The translations under genes and the position numbers were made by a program. This document shows, piece after piece, positions 46,454 to 54,838 of a stretch of DNA of 64,000 nucleotides; within the stretch, counting starts at the first letter, position 1; every line of letters starts with the position of its first letter. The notes beneath the pieces were generated by a model. The model saw only the letters and a program-made list of their open reading frames with translations. It searched no databases and was not told where the DNA came from. The DNA comes from Vreelandella halophila (lineage in GTDB: Bacteria > Pseudomonadota > Gammaproteobacteria > Pseudomonadales > Oleiphilaceae): contig NZ_WMEX01000002.1 in assembly GCF_009856365.1 (NCBI RefSeq), forward strand, positions 186,001 to 250,000. Direction: 5' to 3'.

Positions 46454-49093
46454 ATGTCATCAATGACGCTCAAGGCGCTCGTCGAGCGCATGAACCCGTC
46501 CACCCGCCAGGCCATGGAGGCAGCGGTGGGCCAGAGTCACCAGCGTACGCACGAGTGCGTCGAGGTGGAACACCTCCTGCGGGCCCTGCTTACGCAACGG
46601 GACCCGGACATTATCGGGATCCTCGACCATTACGGGCTGGATAGCGGCCGGCTGGAAGGCCAGCTGGACCAGGCGCTGGAAGGGTTCAGCACCGGCAATG
46701 GTGCAACGCCGAGTCTTTCGCCCCGGCTCGTGGACCTGCTGCGCCAGTGCTGGCTGGACACCTCCATCGAGTTCGGGGAAGCCGCCATCCGTGGCGCCAC
46801 GCTGCTCTACAGTCTGCTCCAGGATCCGGCCATGGCGGCGCTTGCCACCCGCTACGCCAAGGAGCTGGACGGCCTTGACGCGCAGACGCTTCTTGGTGAA
46901 TGGGCGACGCTGCGGGAGACCCTCGAAGCCAACCCCGCGAACCAGACCCATCCGGCCTCCGGACGTGAGCAGCACCTGGCCCAGTACACCGTGGACCTGA
47001 CGGCGCAGGCGCGGGCCGGCGGGATTGACCCGGTCCTGGGGCGGGATGACGAGATCCGCCAGATGATCGACATCCTGACCCGGCGGCGCCAGAACAACCC
47101 GATCCTCACCGGTGAGGCCGGCGTGGGCAAGACCGCTGTGGTTGAAGGTCTGGCGCGGCGCATCGCCGACGGCGAGGTCCCGGAGGCACTGGCGCGGGCA
47201 CGGCTTCTGACGCTGGATCTCGCGCTGCTCCAGGCCGGAGCGGGTGTAAAGGGCGAATTCGAGAACCGGCTGAAAGGCGTGATTGATGAGGTGAAGGCGG
47301 CCACCGAGCCGGTGATCCTCTTCATCGATGAGGCCCACAATATGATCGGCGCCGGCAACCAGGCCGGCCAGAACGACGCCGCCAATCTCCTGAAGCCGGC
47401 ACTGGCGCGGGGCGAACTGCGCACCATCGCGGCCACCACATGGTCCGAGTACAAGAAGTACTTCGAGAAGGACGCGGCCCTGACCCGGCGCTTCCAGGTG
47501 GTGCCGGTGGATGAACCGGACGAGGAGACCGCGACGCGGATCCTGCGGGGACTGGCCCCAACTCTCGAAGCCCACCATGACGTCGCCGTGACGGACGCGG
47601 CGCTGGGGGCCACCGTTCGGCTGTCGACCCGCTACCTGCCCGGCCGCCAGCTGCCGGACAAGGCGGTAGCGCTGCTGGATACCGCCTGCGCCCGGGTCGC
47701 CATGAGCCAGGCCAGCCTGCCGACGGCCCTGGAACAGGCGCGCGCCCGGCATCGCGGTCTCCGGGAGGAAGCGGACCGGCTGGCCACCGAGGCCCGTGCC
47801 GGCGTCGAGCATGGGCAACGCCAGGACGAGCTCGGCACTGAGATCCACCGCCTGGAGCAGACGCTGGAAGATCTGGAGTCGGCCTGGAACCACGAGTGTG
47901 AGCAGGTCAATGAAGCCCGGGAACTCGGTCGGCGTATTGCCGAGGAGGACGATGATGAACCGGTCACGGAACTGAGCCGGCTCCGGCAGGAACTCAACGA
48001 ACGAGCCGCCCCGATGGTGCACTGGCAGGTGGATGAACCGCTTGTCGCCGAGGTTATTTCCGACTGGACGGGCATCCCCGTGGGCCGCCTGCAGGCGGAC
48101 GAAATAGCCGGTGTGCTTTCCCTGGACGAATACCTGCGGGAAAGGGTACGGGGCCAGGATCACGCCATCGAGGACATTGCCCGGACCATCCGCATCGCCC
48201 GGGCGGACCTGGCGGATGAGCGCAAGCCGCTGGGCGTCTTCCTGCTGGTGGGCCCCAGCGGCGTAGGCAAGACCGAGACCGCCCTGGCGCTGGCGGAGCA
48301 GGTCTACGGCAGCGAAGACAACATGACCGTGATCAACATGTCCGAGTTCAAGGAGGAGCACAAGGTCTCCCAGCTGGTGGGTTCACCACCCGGCTACGTG
48401 GGCTATGGCGAGGGTGGTGTCCTGACCGAGGCGGTCCGGCGCCGCCCTTACAGTGTCATTCTCCTGGATGAAATGGAGAAGGCGCACCCCGGCGTCCAGG
48501 ACGTCTTCTATCAGGTCTTCGACAAGGGCATGCTCCGGGACGGGGAAGGCCGCGACGTGGACTTCCGCAACACGGTCATCCTGATGACCTCCAATGCAGG
48601 CTCGGAAATGATCAACGACCTGTACGCGGATGAGATGACGGCGCCCAGGCCCCACGCCCTGAAGGATGCTATCTGGGATGAGCTGCTGAACACCTTCAAG
48701 CCAGCGTTCCTCGGGCGTACGACAGTGCTGCCTTACACCCCGCTGGGCCGGGAACAACTGGCCGAGATCGCACGCCTGCAGCTGGGCCGTGTCGCCGACC
48801 GCATCCAGCGTCATCACGAGGCGCCATTGAGTTACAGCGACGACGTCATCGACGCCATTGTGGATCGCTGCACCGAGAGCACGTCCGGCGCACGCAATAT
48901 CCCGCGCATCCTGCAGCAGGAAGTGCTGCCCGAGATGTCGACCCGGATTCTGGAAAGTCTCGGCCGGGAACAGAGTCCCCGCACCGTGACGCTGTCCATC
49001 GACAACGGGTCGTTCAGCATCGAGCTCTCGGTTGATGATGCAGATCCATCGAAAAGGAATTCAGTCTGGACGGATACGCCCGTTCAGGCCTGA
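46454..49093 (+). CDS. clpV: T6SS ATPase TssH/ClpV
   Basis: This 879-residue AAA+ protein disassembles contracted sheath for reuse. The N-domain with two helical repeats at about 1-150 is followed by AAA-1 with GEAGVGKTAV near 220 and Walker B LFIDEAHNM. A middle coiled coil lies near 420-510, and AAA-2 follows with GPSGVGKTET near 600 and VILLDEMEKAH. The LARYTVDLT-like linker (LAQYTVDLTAQARAG) and the type VI position separate it from ClpB. It ends the main structural operon; three hairpins separate it from hcp. Confidence 0.96.
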   Translation: MSSMTLKALVERMNPSTRQAMEAAVGQSHQRTHECVEVEHLLRALLTQRDPDIIGILDHYGLDSGRLEGQLDQALEGFSTGNGATPSLSPRLVDLLRQCWLDTSIEFGEAAIRGATLLYSLLQDPAMAALATRYAKELDGLDAQTLLGEWATLRETLEANPANQTHPASGREQHLAQYTVDLTAQARAGGIDPVLGRDDEIRQMIDILTRRRQNNPILTGEAGVGKTAVVEGLARRIADGEVPEALARARLLTLDLALLQAGAGVKGEFENRLKGVIDEVKAATEPVILFIDEAHNMIGAGNQAGQNDAANLLKPALARGELRTIAATTWSEYKKYFEKDAALTRRFQVVPVDEPDEETATRILRGLAPTLEAHHDVAVTDAALGATVRLSTRYLPGRQLPDKAVALLDTACARVAMSQASLPTALEQARARHRGLREEADRLATEARAGVEHGQRQDELGTEIHRLEQTLEDLESAWNHECEQVNEARELGRRIAEEDDDEPVTELSRLRQELNERAAPMVHWQVDEPLVAEVISDWTGIPVGRLQADEIAGVLSLDEYLRERVRGQDHAIEDIARTIRIARADLADERKPLGVFLLVGPSGVGKTETALALAEQVYGSEDNMTVINMSEFKEEHKVSQLVGSPPGYVGYGEGGVLTEAVRRRPYSVILLDEMEKAHPGVQDVFYQVFDKGMLRDGEGRDVDFRNTVILMTSNAGSEMINDLYADEMTAPRPHALKDAIWDELLNTFKPAFLGRTTVLPYTPLGREQLAEIARLQLGRVADRIQRHHEAPLSYSDDVIDAIVDRCTESTSGARNIPRILQQEVLPEMSTRILESLGREQSPRTVTLSIDNGSFSIELSVDDADPSKRNSVWTDTPVQA

Positions 49094-49101
49094 GCCGGAT
49101 T

Positions 49102-49177
49102 CCGGGGAGTTGGAACTCTCCGGATAACTGCTTCCCGTAAGGATGGGAAGCAAACCGCCATGTCCTGGTTACAGGAC
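49102..49177 (+). promoter_or_regulatory. Three tandem stem-loops between clpV and hcp
   Basis: Three hairpins occupy nearly the whole gap. The first pairs 49102-49111 with 49114-49123 (CCGGGGAGTT and AACTCTCCGG, effective loop TGGA). The second is CTTCCC (49131-49136) with GGGAAG (49145-49150). The third is GTCCTG (49162-49167) with CAGGAC (49172-49177). None has a U-tract. Such an array could stabilise the hcp message or act as a processing site, allowing more Hcp than ClpV. Confidence 0.55.
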
Positions 49178-49206
49178 GTAACGCAAAATGCAAAAGGAGC
49201 AATTCA

Positions 49207-49686
49207 ATGCAGACCAATACCTACCTGGATTTTGGTGGCCTCAAAGGCGAAGCAACCGCCGAGGAATACAAGGACCTGATCACCGTCGATACCCTGGACT
49301 TCAACGTCCACCGGGATATTGCGGCGCCCACGGGTACCGCCATGGATCGGGAAGCCTCGGCGACACGCCTGGGCGACATCACCATCACCAAGAAGCAGGA
49401 CAAGGCCACACCGGATCTCTTCAAGGAAGCGACCATCGGTAAGGGCAAGCCTGCCACCTTCTACCTGACCAAGCAGGGCGACAAGATCGAAGAGATCATG
49501 AAGATCGAACTCTCCGACGCCATGATCTCCAACTACAGCGTCTCCGCTGAAGGCGATCGCCCGACCGAGTCCATCACCATCAGCTACACCGAGATGACCA
49601 TGTCCGTCACACCGACTGACGACACCAACGCGGCAACCGCGCCGCTGGTTTACGGCTACAGCGGTGTGAAGGGCCAGCAGCTCTAA
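49207..49686 (+). CDS. hcp: Hcp, T6SS tube protein (TssD)
   Basis: This 159-residue protein has the Hcp pattern: an AEEYKDLITVDTLDFNVHR-like start, then DITITKKQDKATPDLFKEA and TFYLTKQGDKIEEIMKIEL, then VSAEGDRPTESITISYTEM. Hexameric rings stack into the inner tube that is propelled by the sheath. An AAAAGGAGC site 7 bases before the ATG is strong. It is followed by a perfect 20-bp palindrome that probably ends or trims the message. Confidence 0.96.
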   Translation: MQTNTYLDFGGLKGEATAEEYKDLITVDTLDFNVHRDIAAPTGTAMDREASATRLGDITITKKQDKATPDLFKEATIGKGKPATFYLTKQGDKIEEIMKIELSDAMISNYSVSAEGDRPTESITISYTEMTMSVTPTDDTNAATAPLVYGYSGVKGQQL

Positions 49687-49710
49687 GGGTGGCAGCTGCC
49701 ACACGGAACC

Positions 49711-49730
49711 GGGGAGGGCATGCCCTCCCC
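49711..49730 (+). terminator. Palindromic hairpin after hcp, probable terminator
   Basis: A perfect 20-bp palindrome, GGGGAGGGCA and its complement, is followed by ATTCTTGATT. A second perfect 14-bp palindrome (GTGGCAG and complement) lies at 49689-49702. The short T-run suggests partial termination, so vgrG could receive less transcript than hcp. Confidence 0.6.
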
Positions 49731-49768
49731 ATTCTTGATTCCCACAGACCAGGACGGTGCGGAGTGTC

Positions 49769-51619
49769 ATGGCAACGGAAGAGCAGCATCACCACCTGAA
49801 GATCCAGGGGCCCCAGGGAAAGGACGCACTGGCGATTGAGCACCTGCGGGTCAGTGAGAGCCTGTCGCGCCTTTTCGAGATCCATGTCCGGTTCATTGCC
49901 AACAAGCGGCTGAATGATCTGGAAGGCCAGGTCGGGCAGGCGGTCAGCATCAGCCTGACCTTGAGTGGCCAGTCGGAGAGCGAAAAGCGGTATTTCCACG
50001 GTCATATCGCGAGCATCGGGGAACTCGGCAAACCCCTGCACAACAGTGAGGGCCAGCGTTACGAGGCCCGGGTGGTTCCGCGTGCCTGGAGTGCCCGCAA
50101 CCGCAGCAACTGCCGTATCTTTCAGGACGAAACGGCGCTGGACATTGCGGAAACCGTCCTGGGCGAACACGAGGTTGAACTGGTCCGGAGCATTGAAGGG
50201 ACACCCCGCAATTACCGTTACTGCGTCCAGTACAACGAAACCGACTGGGATTTCGTAACCCGGTTACTGGCCCACGAAGGCCTTTTCTTCTTTTTCGAAC
50301 ATTCCGAATCCGGCCATCGAATGGTGGTCGGTGACAACGTGAACGCCTACCAGCCGGCGCTGGAAGACAGCGTGATCTACCGTTCCGGGGATAGCGGTGA
50401 CAGCCGCATCTACCAATGGCGCCAGGATCACAGGGCCGGGCCGGATGCCATGGTGGAACAGGGCTTTGATTTCACGCGGCCTGGCGAAACCGTTGCCGAC
50501 AGCGGCAAGGCCAGCGTTCCAGGCGAAGCGTTCGGGGAGCAGGAGATCTTCCATTACATCGGCGAGGATCGCCTGCTCATCAACGACAGCGAGCCCCTGG
50601 CGGCGACCCACCTCAAGGGCCTGAACCGGGAAGCGCAGGTCTACCACGGGGCCTCGGATTACCTGTCGTTCGGAGCCGGCCTGACCTTCAGTTTCCGCGA
50701 GCATGAGGACGGGGTCAGCTCAGGTACCGGCTTTGTCATAACCCGCTTTGAGTGCACCGCCAGTGTTCCCGTGAACAGTGAGGACGGGGATTCAGGCGAA
50801 GCCTCCCATTACACCAATACCTTTGAATGCATCACCACGGACAAGCCGTTCGTGCCGGCGCGTCAGCCCAAGCCCGTCATTCCCGGCGTTCAGACCGCCA
50901 CGGTGACCACTGGGCCGGGCGAGGAACTGCACGTGGATGAATACGGTCGCGTCCGTGTCCAGTTCCACTGGGACCGGGAAGGAAAGAACAACCCGGACAG
51001 CTCCTGCTGGATCCGCGTGGCCCAGGGGTGGGCCGGTGCCGGTTTCGGGGCGCAGTTCCTGCCGCGCCAGGGTCAGGAAGTTGTGGTCGAGTTCATCAAC
51101 GGCGATCCGGATCAGCCCCTGGTTACCGGCTCCGTTTACAACGACGATAACCCCCTGCCGTACTCGACCGACAAGCAGCTGAACTCCTCGGGCATCCGCT
51201 CGCGTTCCACGCTGGAAGGCGGCGAGGCGAACTACAGTGAGATCCGCTTTGACGACGATAAAGGCAAGGAGCTGCTTGTCCTTCACGCGGAGAAGGACTA
51301 TGAGCTGACCGTTGAGAACGACGAAACCGACTCCGTCGGCAACAACCGGCAGGCGGAGGTCGGGAACGACGACACGCTCAAGGTGGGGAATAACCAGAAC
51401 GCCACCATCGGCGGGGACCGCACCAGCGAGACCAGCGGCAGCGACACCATCAAGGCCGGCAAGACCATCACCGTCGACGCCGGAACCAGCATCACGCTGC
51501 AGACGGGGGCGGCTAGTATCACGCTCGAGAGTTCCGGCAACATCGCCATCGAGGGCACACAGATCAGCCTTGATGGGGCGACGATCAGCCTCAAGGGCGC
51601 CAATATCAGTCTCAACTGA
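49769..51619 (+). CDS. vgrG: VgrG spike protein (TssI)
   Basis: This 616-residue protein has the gp27-like region (VRFIANKRLNDLEGQVGQ, FHGHIASIGELG, YNETDWDFVTRLLAHEGLFFFF) and the gp5 OB-fold (CWIRVAQGWAGAGFGAQF and FINGDPDQPLVTGSVYN near 411-457). It ends in a beta-helix of repeated T/I/G units (ASITLESSGNIAIEG, ISLDGATISLKG). There is no extra C-terminal effector domain. The effector candidate gene follows 31 bases later. ATG 49769 has GGAG upstream; a GTG at 49757 is possible. Confidence 0.96.
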   Translation: MATEEQHHHLKIQGPQGKDALAIEHLRVSESLSRLFEIHVRFIANKRLNDLEGQVGQAVSISLTLSGQSESEKRYFHGHIASIGELGKPLHNSEGQRYEARVVPRAWSARNRSNCRIFQDETALDIAETVLGEHEVELVRSIEGTPRNYRYCVQYNETDWDFVTRLLAHEGLFFFFEHSESGHRMVVGDNVNAYQPALEDSVIYRSGDSGDSRIYQWRQDHRAGPDAMVEQGFDFTRPGETVADSGKASVPGEAFGEQEIFHYIGEDRLLINDSEPLAATHLKGLNREAQVYHGASDYLSFGAGLTFSFREHEDGVSSGTGFVITRFECTASVPVNSEDGDSGEASHYTNTFECITTDKPFVPARQPKPVIPGVQTATVTTGPGEELHVDEYGRVRVQFHWDREGKNNPDSSCWIRVAQGWAGAGFGAQFLPRQGQEVVVEFINGDPDQPLVTGSVYNDDNPLPYSTDKQLNSSGIRSRSTLEGGEANYSEIRFDDDKGKELLVLHAEKDYELTVENDETDSVGNNRQAEVGNDDTLKVGNNQNATIGGDRTSETSGSDTIKAGKTITVDAGTSITLQTGAASITLESSGNIAIEGTQISLDGATISLKGANISLN

Positions 51620-51650
51620 GACCAGGGACGGACCAGGACAGGATGTCAGG

Positions 51651-52688
51651 ATGCTGAGACGCGACCACCAGCTCAAGGCCGACCTCGGGCGCCTCTACTC
51701 GTTCAGCCTGGGGCTGCGCATGGAGGAGGACGGCACCTACCGCCGCCCCGATGTCATGGCCTGCCGGATCTACGCCCGCCAGACCCTTGAGGACATCGCC
51801 CGGAGCCAGGACGACCCCTTCAACTACCGGCTTCTGGACCTGTGGCTGGATGTGTTCCAGCGGCCATGGGATCAGCCAACGACACTTCACCAGCTGCTGG
51901 ACGACCTTGCGCGCCAGGTTGGTAGCGGGGATCTGAAGGTGTATCTGGAATATGATCCCAACGATAGTGTGTTTGACGTATCGAGTGCTGGTGGTCAGAA
52001 GATAGGTTCCGCTGCAGAAAGTGTCTCCAAAGACTCGGATGAGGTACGTGCTCAAAAAACAGGTGGGGATAAAAACCAGGACGGACCATTAGCCCCTTCT
52101 AGCGGTGATTCACCACACCCAGGATTGCATAATAAGGAATGGCCAAAAGACGGGGGAATTGAGGCAAAAGGTTTTGAGACTCGCCGCGAAGTCGACCTGG
52201 AGGATCTGCCAGCTTCGGATAAGAAAGCGGCCGCTCAGCTAAAAAAACAAGGCTGGGACGATGATAAGGTCCAGCAGGTGTTGGAGTCCGGAACTAATCC
52301 CGAACTCAAGGAATTGCAGCCCGGTGATAAGCTTTATGGAGTAACTTCGCAAGGATTTGCCAAAGATCTGGAAAGCTCTCCGCACTGGCTTGACGAGGAA
52401 GGGTTTGAAGAAATGAAACAGAAACATTATCGCGAGGGGGCCTGGGATCGGGAAGCGGTCAAGAATGAGTTGGCTCTGCCGTGTTTTAACCGGGCTGATG
52501 CGATCGATATCGCCGAAGTCACGGAACCAATGACTGCGGTTGAGTCCGAGATCGGGAAAGCGACGGAGTTGATCAGTTACACCGACGCGTCTGGGAGTAC
52601 AGGATTGATACCGAAAATGATGAGCGGTGGTGGCAAACAAATCGCTCCGAATCCCAGCAAGTTGAAAAGCGTAGTGAGTCAGACATGA
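51651..52688 (+). CDS. Candidate T6SS effector: GC-rich N-terminal domain fused to a polymorphic-toxin-like C-terminus
   Basis: This 345-residue protein has three parts. Residues 1-105 form a compact GC-rich domain (LKADLGRLYSFSLGLRMEED, YRLLDLWLDVFQRPWDQP, VYLEYDP) with no cysteine-rich or PAAR motif. Residues 105-210 are a low-complexity linker rich in S, G, D, K and E. Residues 223-345 show PGDKLYGV, SPHWLDEEGF, LALPCFNRADAID near 275, ES-IGKATELISY and a SGGGKQI end near 323. That LYxV, LALP-x-x-N and GG-x-QI order recalls C-terminal domains of polymorphic toxins, possibly ADP-ribosyltransferase- or NADase-like, but I cannot prove it. DNA becomes visibly AT-richer after about 51950. It follows vgrG and overlaps the next gene by 4 bases. 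Confidence 0.6.
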   Translation: MLRRDHQLKADLGRLYSFSLGLRMEEDGTYRRPDVMACRIYARQTLEDIARSQDDPFNYRLLDLWLDVFQRPWDQPTTLHQLLDDLARQVGSGDLKVYLEYDPNDSVFDVSSAGGQKIGSAAESVSKDSDEVRAQKTGGDKNQDGPLAPSSGDSPHPGLHNKEWPKDGGIEAKGFETRREVDLEDLPASDKKAAAQLKKQGWDDDKVQQVLESGTNPELKELQPGDKLYGVTSQGFAKDLESSPHWLDEEGFEEMKQKHYREGAWDREAVKNELALPCFNRADAIDIAEVTEPMTAVESEIGKATELISYTDASGSTGLIPKMMSGGGKQIAPNPSKLKSVVSQT

Positions 52689-53335
52689 ATATTCATGATG
52701 AGCGTGTTGAGGATGTTATTGAGAATTGCAACATCCTTCTGGATAAGCTGAGTCACTATTCTCAGACCGACTCAACGCCCGAGGGGCGGATGATTTCCCA
52801 GTTGAAGTGGCTCAAAGAACGAGCTGAGGCTGGGAGTCTGGACCTTCCAGTGGATCGGCGTTACATCGCTACCTTGGCCTACGTCTTTACGGAGGGCTCA
52901 TTACGCTGGCTCGCCACATCCAGAGAGGAATACGTTTGGACTGTGGAGGTTTATGAAAAACGGCTGCTCAGTCTCACGAAACACGGTTCTTTCCTAGCAA
53001 AGCGTGAATATTATCCCTATGTCGCACGTTGTGTTGACAAATTGATTGGTATCCTTAGAAACGCGTCACGTCCATTGTCGGCTGAGGAAAAGGGGTGTAT
53101 TCGAGAACTCAACGTACTTGGTGACAAGTTGACCAGGGAAGAAATCGAACCTCCACTCATGATTGGCAACGACTACACAAATTTTCGGGAAGTTTACGCA
53201 CCGTGGGAATGTACCATCGAAGATCTACCGGAAGGGAAAGCGGTGAGTCGGGTGGTATCTAATTTCGTATTCAACGGCAGGCGGCCTCAGAGCTGGGTAA
53301 CCACGGAAGCAGCTGATCAAGAAACAAATTTCTGA
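52685..53335 (+). CDS. Candidate immunity protein for the adjacent effector
   Basis: This 216-residue cytoplasmic protein has no signal peptide or membrane segment. It looks mostly helical (VEDVIENCNILLDKLSHY, MISQLKWLKERAEAG, YVARCVDKLIGILRNA), and the C-terminal third is less regular. The gene overlaps the effector candidate by 4 bases and shares its AT-rich composition, the usual arrangement for a cognate immunity gene. I do not recognise the family. A cytoplasmic location would fit an effector acting in the cytoplasm. Confidence 0.5.
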   Translation: MNIHDERVEDVIENCNILLDKLSHYSQTDSTPEGRMISQLKWLKERAEAGSLDLPVDRRYIATLAYVFTEGSLRWLATSREEYVWTVEVYEKRLLSLTKHGSFLAKREYYPYVARCVDKLIGILRNASRPLSAEEKGCIRELNVLGDKLTREEIEPPLMIGNDYTNFREVYAPWECTIEDLPEGKAVSRVVSNFVFNGRRPQSWVTTEAADQETNF

Positions 53336-53814
53336 TGCGATTGGAAAGGGCCTTACGTCTCAGATGCTTCAATGAGATGGCTTTTTGTCGTTTCTATGAT
53401 GGCTCCCATTGTTCCCTGCAAGACTCTGAGGTTCTTGGAGATAAGAAAACCTCGGGATTCTGCTGGAAAGGTGATGACCACGCCGTTGCCATCTTTCCCG
53501 AAGACGGAACTCTGAAGTTGGTTATTGATTCAAGTAAGTGGGACCTTCTGAGCGAGAAAGTCGACGTTGACTATTTTCATGACTACAAAACGGCTTTAAC
53601 CACATTCAGGGTCTACGGTGATGGATCCGAATTTGAAGTCTCCTATCCGAGTTGGTGGCGCGGGCGTGAGGACGTCGAAGTGGATGAGATGGCAGCGAGC
53701 AGAGAAGAAGAGAATGCCGAAGAGGATATTTTCGGCTACGTCTGTATGCTGAAAGAAAATCGAGCGGCGGCTGACAATCTCTATGCCTTGTGGGCGAGGA
53801 ATGCTGCGTCCTGA
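53335..53814 (+). CDS. Second cassette gene, possible additional immunity protein
   Basis: This 159-residue acidic protein has no signal peptide. It shows FCRFYDGSHCSLQD, KGDDHAVAIFPEDGTLKLVI and an aromatic-rich SYPSWWRGRED segment, then a helical acidic end (EEENAEEDIFGYVCML). It starts one base within the previous stop, so it is translationally coupled. Its composition is also AT-rich. It may be a second immunity protein or an orphan one. I do not recognise the family, and a hairpin follows it. Confidence 0.5.
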   Translation: MRLERALRLRCFNEMAFCRFYDGSHCSLQDSEVLGDKKTSGFCWKGDDHAVAIFPEDGTLKLVIDSSKWDLLSEKVDVDYFHDYKTALTTFRVYGDGSEFEVSYPSWWRGREDVEVDEMAASREEENAEEDIFGYVCMLKENRAAADNLYALWARNAAS

Positions 53815-53844
53815 CAGAGCCCCGGGAGACCGAGAGCTGCCTTT

Positions 53845-53870
53845 AAACGAGCTCCGCTACGGAGACGTTT
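53845..53870 (+). terminator. Hairpin ending the toxin-immunity cassette
   Basis: AAACG and CTCCG (53845-53856) pair with CGGAG and CGTTT (53860-53870) around a 3-base loop with small bulges. It sits in the 121-base gap after the second immunity-like gene. The stem end is TTT, but no long U-tract follows. Confidence 0.45.
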
Positions 53871-53935
53871 AGACTGGTAATAGAGCGAATTCCGTCCAGC
53901 TCAGGGCAATACCATCACTTCAATAGTGAGTCGTT

Positions 53936-54838
53936 ATGGAAGACGAACTCGAACATTTCCTGGGTGTTCGCGACACGTTGCTCGCGAGTGACAGCGCCAG
54001 CCCTGATCAGCTGAAGGCATATGATCGGCAACTGTTCGGAACCCTGGCGAAGCAGGCCGCCGGGGCGTCAGCACTGCTTTCATCAGAGACCGATACTTCT
54101 GAAGTGGCAAACCTGTTCTCAGCTGAGCCGGGGCGCCTGCTCTGTGTGCTGGAAGCCCGTGATCGGTTGTGGCCGGGCGAGCTGGAGCGGGTGCACTCCA
54201 GCCTGATTCATGAGCACGATCATGGAGAAATCGCCTGGTGGCTGGCAGCTCACTACCGTCACCTGGCTTGCCCCACGGATTTCCCGGAGACCTTCACCGC
54301 CCAGGTCTGGGCCGCCCGTGCACTGACCCGGCGTGGTTATATTCCGCCGGCTCCCTGGACGGACTGGCATGCGGCGATCCAGCAGGAGACCTGCCCCAGA
54401 GCGGTCGCGCTGACCCTTTGGGATACGGGTGACGGAGATCTCTGGCAGGAATGGCTTCCCCCGCTACTGGCGGCCACGGATGACACTCGTGTAGCGGCCC
54501 TGATCAACGCCCTGGCGCCAGAGGTCACGGATGCCGCCCTGATCGGGATACTCGGGGCCACCTCGCACAGCCGCTTCCTGCCCTGGCTGGCCAGCTTTCG
54601 TCATGACGAATCACTGGCAGAACCCGCTCTGCGCGAAGTGCGCTGGCTTGTCGGGGACCGGGAAGAACGTCACAGGGGACGGCAGCTGTGGGGCATGCCT
54701 CTGGAGGAGGTGAACTGGAAGCGACTGTTCCGGGTTCTGCCCCTCGGTTTCCGTGAGCGCCTCTGGCCCGCGTGTAGTCACCGGATTGAAGGCACTCCCG
54801 TTTCGCTGCACGGAGGTCGATGGTGCCCTGGCAACTGA
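53936..54838 (+). CDS. T6SS-linked HEAT-like protein (TIGR02270-like)
   Basis: This 300-residue protein is predicted helical throughout with no signal peptide. The segment ALIGILGATSHSRFLPWLAS followed by LAEPALREVRWLVGDRE resembles the repeat of TIGR02270 proteins, which occur in some T6SS accessory loci together with thiolase-like proteins. The first third (LEHFLGVRDTLLASDSASPD) resembles the family entry region. GC-rich composition returns here, unlike the preceding cassette. It overlaps or abuts the next gene. Function is unknown; a scaffold or chaperone for effector loading is a guess. Confidence 0.5.
   Translation: MEDELEHFLGVRDTLLASDSASPDQLKAYDRQLFGTLAKQAAGASALLSSETDTSEVANLFSAEPGRLLCVLEARDRLWPGELERVHSSLIHEHDHGEIAWWLAAHYRHLACPTDFPETFTAQVWAARALTRRGYIPPAPWTDWHAAIQQETCPRAVALTLWDTGDGDLWQEWLPPLLAATDDTRVAALINALAPEVTDAALIGILGATSHSRFLPWLASFRHDESLAEPALREVRWLVGDREERHRGRQLWGMPLEEVNWKRLFRVLPLGFRERLWPACSHRIEGTPVSLHGGRWCPGN

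Noticed and set aside
46460-48361. Long minus-strand frame opposite clpV
   Set aside because: It is a shadow of the clpV coding frame, with no domain pattern or ribosome site.
49102-49177. CRISPR-like or REP repeat array before hcp
   Set aside because: The three stems differ in sequence, so they are not repeats of one unit.
51620-53935. Transposon or insertion sequence carrying the toxin cassette
   Set aside because: No transposase fragment, terminal inverted repeat or target duplication was visible; only base composition suggests transfer.
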